From contig OY855910.1 in assembly GCA_963693305.1 (NCBI GenBank), positions 25,913,859-25,977,858 on the forward strand: 64,000 bases of DNA, written 5' to 3'. Source of the DNA: Meandrina meandrites (lineage: Eukaryota > Cnidaria > Anthozoa > Scleractinia > Meandrinidae). Of the stretch, positions 60,101 to 64,000 are shown piece by piece (the first letter of the stretch is position 1; each line of letters begins with the position of its first letter). Made by a program: the position numbers and the translations under genes. The notes beneath the pieces are model-generated. The model worked only from the letters and a program-made list of their open reading frames with translations. It was not told the origin of the DNA and made no database searches.

Positions 60101-63100
60101 TTCTTAACAATGTGGCATACTCTAAAGTTTGTAGAAGTTCTAGTCTATCTTGTACATCTTCAAAACCACAAACACCTCTCTTTGTAGCACAACGGCAAAT
60201 GGCAATCGTGGTCCTAAAGAGTGGCATCAGCATGTAACACCAGATCTCAGGAATCATCTCGTACATAAACTGTAAGTTATGTACAGTTGTATTATTTCAC
60301 AGTCGTTGTGATAACATATAAAGAAGTTAAAAAAAAGATCTTGTTTTAAAATCCAGTAAATCAATTTCAGTGTTTCTCTTAAGTGTTGGGGATATGGGTA
60401 CAGTACAAATGAAAGAGAAAGGTGCAAATTATTTTGGTCAAAACAGGCAAATTGTAGGTGTGTAGTTTAATTGTACCCTTGGTACAATTTGGTATTTTCC
60501 TTTGTTCTGTGTGATAATATATGATAATGATTATAAAAGGAAAATACTAGATTGTTTCAAGGGTAAATTTAAACCACAACACATGCTTGAAGATCAATAG
60601 GCCAAACATTCAGGGAACTTCTTATTTGAAACTCATGTCTTTGCAAATTGAACTTTGGTCTTGTGAAACTGCAAACATTTATTTTGGCAAACATTAAGAT
60701 GGAGGCCCGACTTATCTAGGAGTAAATTTTCTGAAAATTTACTTTTGTGCAACCCAGCCTGTGGTACAATTACTTGAGCCTATAGAAAAAGACAGTTTTG
60801 AAAGAAAAAGGAGGAAGTCAATACATTGTACCAGTGAACTACCCTTAAGTTAAACACTGAAATTTTGTCTTGCAGGGTCACGGCCATCTTCCCAACCCCA
60901 GTGCATGATCCTGCAGCCCTGAGAGATCGACGAATGGGTAACCTTGTTTCATATGCAAGAAAAGTAGAAGGAGATATGTATGAGACAGCAAACAGTAGGG
61001 TAAGTTATGTTTGTGACAGACGCAAATTTTCTACAAATTTCATCATTGACTTGGACCTTGTGAATGTTCAGTTGAAGGTGTCATAGTTGTAAAACCATTT
61101 CCAACAACTAGCTGTTGAATAGTACTGAGCACAAGCCCAAGGATTTCAAATGGTATGAAAAACAATTTTTCGGTTCCATGCCCAGTGACTGTGGGTAACA
61201 GTTGGTAACGGAACGGAAAGCTTTAGCATCAAATTTTCTCCCCCGATTTGGACGCAAAAGGAAACTAAAGCATGAAAAAAAAAATATTGAAAGCAAAGAT
61301 GGAATTAAGCCAATAGCCAGACACAGTTATGTGGAATTTTCATGGCAAATCCGTTATGTCTTTCTTTGCAACGATGTGATGTTGTTCTTTGTATCGATCT
61401 CGTCTGGAATCAGCACAAAATAGTACAGACTTCTTGAATGTTTTATACAAAGTAAACATTTGTTGTTGTTCTTCTTTGCTGTTGTTTCTATGTATTATCA
61501 ACCATTCAAAGATCTGGCAGACTAACGACGGGAGCGTTAACTTCCCTTACTGTGGTTTTGTATAACTTAAGTAACAACAAAAGAATTGCTCTGCTTTTAG
61601 TGGGCCAGTGCAGACAAAAACATGATTGAAAGCTAAATGTTCGTGATTTACAACAAAGTAACAGTAGCAGGGGCGGATCCAGGAATTTTTGATTGGGGGG
61701 GTCCAAAGGACTTTTGAATTTTTTTTTGGGGAGGGGGGAATAAATTCTTGAATATACCTGGAATTTAGTTTAGTAGCAAAACAAATACGCGTTTCATTAA
61801 AAAAAACCCAGCCAGTTAAAAATTGATATACGATCCTGACGATGTAAGAATTTCAGTCTCAAACAAGGGTCAGGTCTGATAGGGGGGGTCCGGATCCCCC
61901 GGACCCTCTCCCTGGATCCGCCACTGAGTAGTGTGGAAATGGGTAACAAATTTTTCGTACCGTATTTTATTTGGCAGAGAAATGACATGGTACCAGAAAC
62001 AATCATTACCATGAAATCCTAGGGCTTGCAACAATATAGATTCTGTCAAAGGAAACTCATGAAATGTCTTATTTGTTTTATTTTAGGAGGAATATTATCA
62101 CTTGTTAGCTGAAAAAATATACAAAATTCAAAAGGAATTGGAGGAGAAACGACAAAGAAGATTGCATCTACAGTTGAGAGGCACACCTGGAGGTTCACAA
62201 GGTAAGGCTGTAATATCCAGTTGCAAATATATGAATCTGAAAGGTGTTGCTCGGCTCAATTTCAATTTCCTGAGACAAGTGATGTCAAAAAACATTGCTG
62301 GTGAAAATGGACGTCTGGTAAAGGCTGTAATCTGGTTTTAAAGCTGGAAGGAAAACCTTCTCTTGTGGAGCACAAATTTCAAGCTCTTTTTCATTGAAAA
62401 CAAAAATAACTGCAAACAGTTATTTGTATGAGGATTTTATAGGAGATGTCACTTTCAAGTTCCCTTGTCTGGCGAGTTATTTTAGTGTGTAATTTTGTAA
62501 CAAAGTTGTTTCTTTTGCTTCTATTTGATTTAGTTCCTTTTCCTCAAATCAATGGAGACATAGGCACTTCACAAATTCCAGCAGCTCAAGCACATGCCGC
62601 AGCAGTTGCTGCAGCACAACAGCACAGACAATTTGAAGTTACCCAGGCTGCATCCGTACAGCCTCAAAACTCTTCATCGCAAGCCACATCCATGACTTCA
62701 CCACCTCTACCAGGCAGGATGTCACCTCATCAACAAATGCCAGCTCAAGCACCTTCGACACAGCAGGCTCAAACAATGCAGCCTTCTGTAGCTCCCCTTC
62801 CAAAACAGCCAGTCCCTAGTCAGATGTCTCCATCGGGACAGATGATGACACCTCCTCGTTCCCAAGGAAAAACTCCCCCTCGGGAAAGTGGCAAAAACTT
62901 GCCAGTTGCAAACACTACTCAGGCACAGTCACCTGCGTCACAAGGGGATCAGTCAAGCGGATATGTATCTGCAACTGAGAATAAACCTAATCTTCAAACT
63001 CAGTTGAATATCAAGACTGAGCCTGCGACTCCTCCACCTGCCCAACAACACACAGGACAGGTATGTCATCCTTGTTGATGTCTTATAAGATTATAAGTAG

Positions 63101-64000
63101 CTTGTCCCATGCAATGGGACTACAACCAGTTTCAATAATAACATTTAAGATATTTTCACATTGATACCTTGTGTTGCCCCCTTTCCCACTGATCAATGTT
63201 GTCTGAATTTCAGGATTATATTCAAACCTTAAAGCAACTATTTTGAAATGGGAAGGGGCTTCAAAATAAAAAAAAATCTTTGTTTATTTTTGCGAGCGAG
63301 GGAGTGTTTTCCTAAGAAAAATGCAGTTTTAGGAATAGTGTTGCAACAATTTTGAAACTGATTGTAGCAATACTCCAATTCACGTCCATTAATGCTACAG
63401 ACATGGATGTAAAGGCCCAGCCTGTGGAGCCACAGTGTTTTAAAATAAATGTTCAAAATTTAACAAGGATCATTCGTCATCGTGGGTTTTTTTATGTAAA
63501 TTCAGATTGCAGATAGTGGTTCTGGCTCTGTACCAACGCCGTCTCCTGCCCAAAGTGGCCCCTCTACACCTCAAATAAAACAAGAACCTCAACCAGCCAC
63601 AACAACGTGTTCAACACAGCCTGTACCTACTCCCCCTGGCTCGTCCTCCTTATCATCATCGTCGTCGTCTATACCTGCCCCAGGCACGACAAGATATCCA
63701 CTTAAGAAAGGTAAGAACTGTCATGCAAGTAAGGGGAAGTAACTAATTTTGTCAAAATAATTGTGCATTGAAATGTATGTGTTATATATTATATTCACCA
63801 CCCTCTTTGCCACTTCCTTTAATCTCAAGCAACATAATAAGTTAATCAAAAGTAACTGAAAATGATAATAGCTTCTATGTGAAGGACAAAATCTGCTGCA
63901 TTGCTAACAGTTTCTTATTTGTCCCTGTCAGTTTTCCTCCCAGAGGAGTTACGGCTAGCACTTATGCCCACTTTAGAGAAGTTGTATAAACAGGAGCCTG
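51192..64000 (+). CDS. CREBBP/EP300: CBP/p300 histone acetyltransferase, 5' part (continues past the window)
   Basis: Transcriptional coactivator and acetyltransferase in the nucleus. Exons: 51192-51270, 51407-52173, 53730-53946, 55883-55993, 56308-56400, 58720-58770, 59223-59265, 60188-60271, 60876-60999, 62087-62201, 62534-63060, 63506-63710, 63932->64000; all borders are AG/GT with consistent phase, about 828 residues so far. The N-terminus [16 protein letters not shown] matches the family start. TAZ1 (residues about 293-388) keeps all twelve zinc ligands (HAHKC, CNLPHC, HMTTC, CQVAHC, HWKNC, DCPVC). KIX (about 458-545) reads [18 protein letters not shown] then [19 protein letters not shown] and [20 protein letters not shown]; it has two extra residues in [12 protein letters not shown] Ser/Pro/Gln-rich region with IKTEP and IKQEP motifs follows. 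The last exon ([22 protein letters not shown]) is the lead-in to the bromodomain, which lies outside. Cnidarians are thought to have one CBP/p300 gene, predating the vertebrate pair, so the symbol is joint. Confidence 0.96.
52174..53729 (+). other. CBP intron 2, no recognised feature
   Basis: AT-rich, no repeat family and no additional coding exon recognised. Confidence 0.45.
54178..55405. mobile_element. 1.23 kb inverted-end element in the TAZ1-splitting intron of CBP
   Basis: TTCACAGTCCCCTATTTTTC near 54178 (followed by TGTGG) pairs with GAAAAATAGGGTGCTGTGAA ending at 55405. The interior has no transposase. No clear target duplication. The intron (53947-55882) divides the TAZ1 domain. Confidence 0.65.
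56602..56927. repeat. 326 bp near-perfect palindrome in a CBP intron
   Basis: The arms of about 155 bp match almost base for base (AATTGAATAGCTTGGTGC at the left edge, GCACCAAGCTATTCAATT at the right), around a centre of TCTGAGAAAAATCGAT and its mirror. The transcribed intron would form a very long hairpin. No coding content. Confidence 0.95.
57334..57370. repeat. Poly-C then poly-A tract
   Basis: Seventeen C followed directly by about twenty A, then ATA/AAT repeats to about 57384. A 22 bp G run lies at 57537-57558. Both are in the CBP intron 56401-58719. Confidence 0.9.
57905..58095 (-). mobile_element. Fragment of the CAGGGCTCGACACTAAC MITE family
   Basis: Starts CAGGGCCTGACACTAACACT and, in reverse complement, follows the right arm of 29413-30629 (TTTACTTTCCAG, GGTTCATTTTCATT). 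The other end is missing. Confidence 0.7.
59397..59873. mobile_element. MITE with CAGGGTTCGCACAGTC ends and 5 bp target duplication
   Basis: The left end CAGGGTTCGCACAGTCTTGA and right end TTTTTTGTATGAACCCTG are inverted; TTATT is duplicated at 59392-59396 and 59874-59878. Both arms contain repeated AAAAGTCCTTGAA. It lies in the CBP intron before the KIX exons and holds a nested palindrome at 59657-59738. Confidence 0.88.
59657..59738. mobile_element. 82 bp perfect-palindrome MITE with 9 bp target duplication
   Basis: Begins CAACCTCGTTCCCAGGGTC and ends with its exact reverse complement; the centre is CAAGAGCTCTTG. It is flanked by GGACTGGAA at 59648-59656 and 59739-59747. Nested in 59397-59873. 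The 9 bp duplication is typical of Mutator-like transposases. Confidence 0.95.
61668..61926. mobile_element. CAGGGGCGGATCC-type MITE with 5 bp target duplication
   Basis: The left end CAGGGGCGGATCCAGG and right end CCCTGGATCCGCCACTG are inverted; AGTAG is duplicated at 61663-61667 and 61927-61931. It lies in the CBP intron between two KIX exons. Confidence 0.9.

Noticed and set aside
62446..62533. Start of a separate gene at 62446
   Set aside because: The frame upstream of the acceptor at 62533 is intron read-through; the downstream part is a CBP exon in correct phase.

Overview
The window looks like nuclear DNA of an anthozoan cnidarian, most probably a stony coral. This rests on four intron-containing animal genes with GT-AG exons, an AT-rich background, and non-coding DNA packed with miniature inverted-repeat elements of kinds I associate with coral and sea-anemone genomes. 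The species cannot be fixed from the sequence alone. Nothing prokaryotic is present.

Layout. (1) 404-7709, plus strand: the 3' part of a coronin-7 (CORO7/POD1-type) gene, ending in an acidic tail with a single Trp. One intron holds a complete 1.38 kb long-inverted-repeat element (5961-7341), another a tRNA-derived SINE. (2) 7710-11475: intergenic, with two SINEs and several MITEs. (3) 11476-15071, minus strand: a complete UFM1 gene in six exons, mostly missed by simple ORF scanning because its coding exons are only 33-77 bp; its ATG is split by an intron. (4) 15100-21307: a repeat field with a Penelope-like inverted pair, minisatellites and a TTAA-flanked MITE. (5) 21308 to at least 31116, plus strand: a type-9-like adenylyl cyclase (ADCY9) with almost the whole catalytic protein in one exon. 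Its first intron carries an apparently intact Tc1/mariner transposase (27806-28894, minus), two identical 185 bp MITEs and nested MITEs. (6) 31117-51191: about 20 kb without a convincing gene. It holds a 5.46 kb TTAA-flanked element with ~1 kb terminal inverted repeats (32798-38262), a quiet AT-rich stretch (38.9-42.8 kb) that may be ADCY9 3' UTR, and a MITE cluster (43.4-47.8 kb). (7) 51192 to the window end, plus strand: the 5' part of a CBP/p300 acetyltransferase gene (TAZ1 and KIX domains, stopping just before the bromodomain).

Two results stand out. First, CORO7, ADCY9 and CBP lie in the same order and relative orientation as on human 16p13.3, which points to a linkage block older than the cnidarian-bilaterian split, with UFM1 lying within it. 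Second, the repeats can be sorted by target-site duplication: TTAA, TA, TAA, 2 bp, 5 bp with CAGGG ends, 6 bp, 7 bp, and 9 bp including near-pure palindromes of 40-82 bp. Several transposase classes therefore appear to have acted here, though only one transposase gene is visible. The four genes work in separate processes: actin/Golgi traffic (coronin-7), UFMylation (UFM1), cAMP synthesis (ADCY9) and cAMP/CREB-linked transcriptional coactivation (CBP). ADCY9 and CBP belong to the same signalling axis, but nothing in the sequence shows that their linkage is functional.
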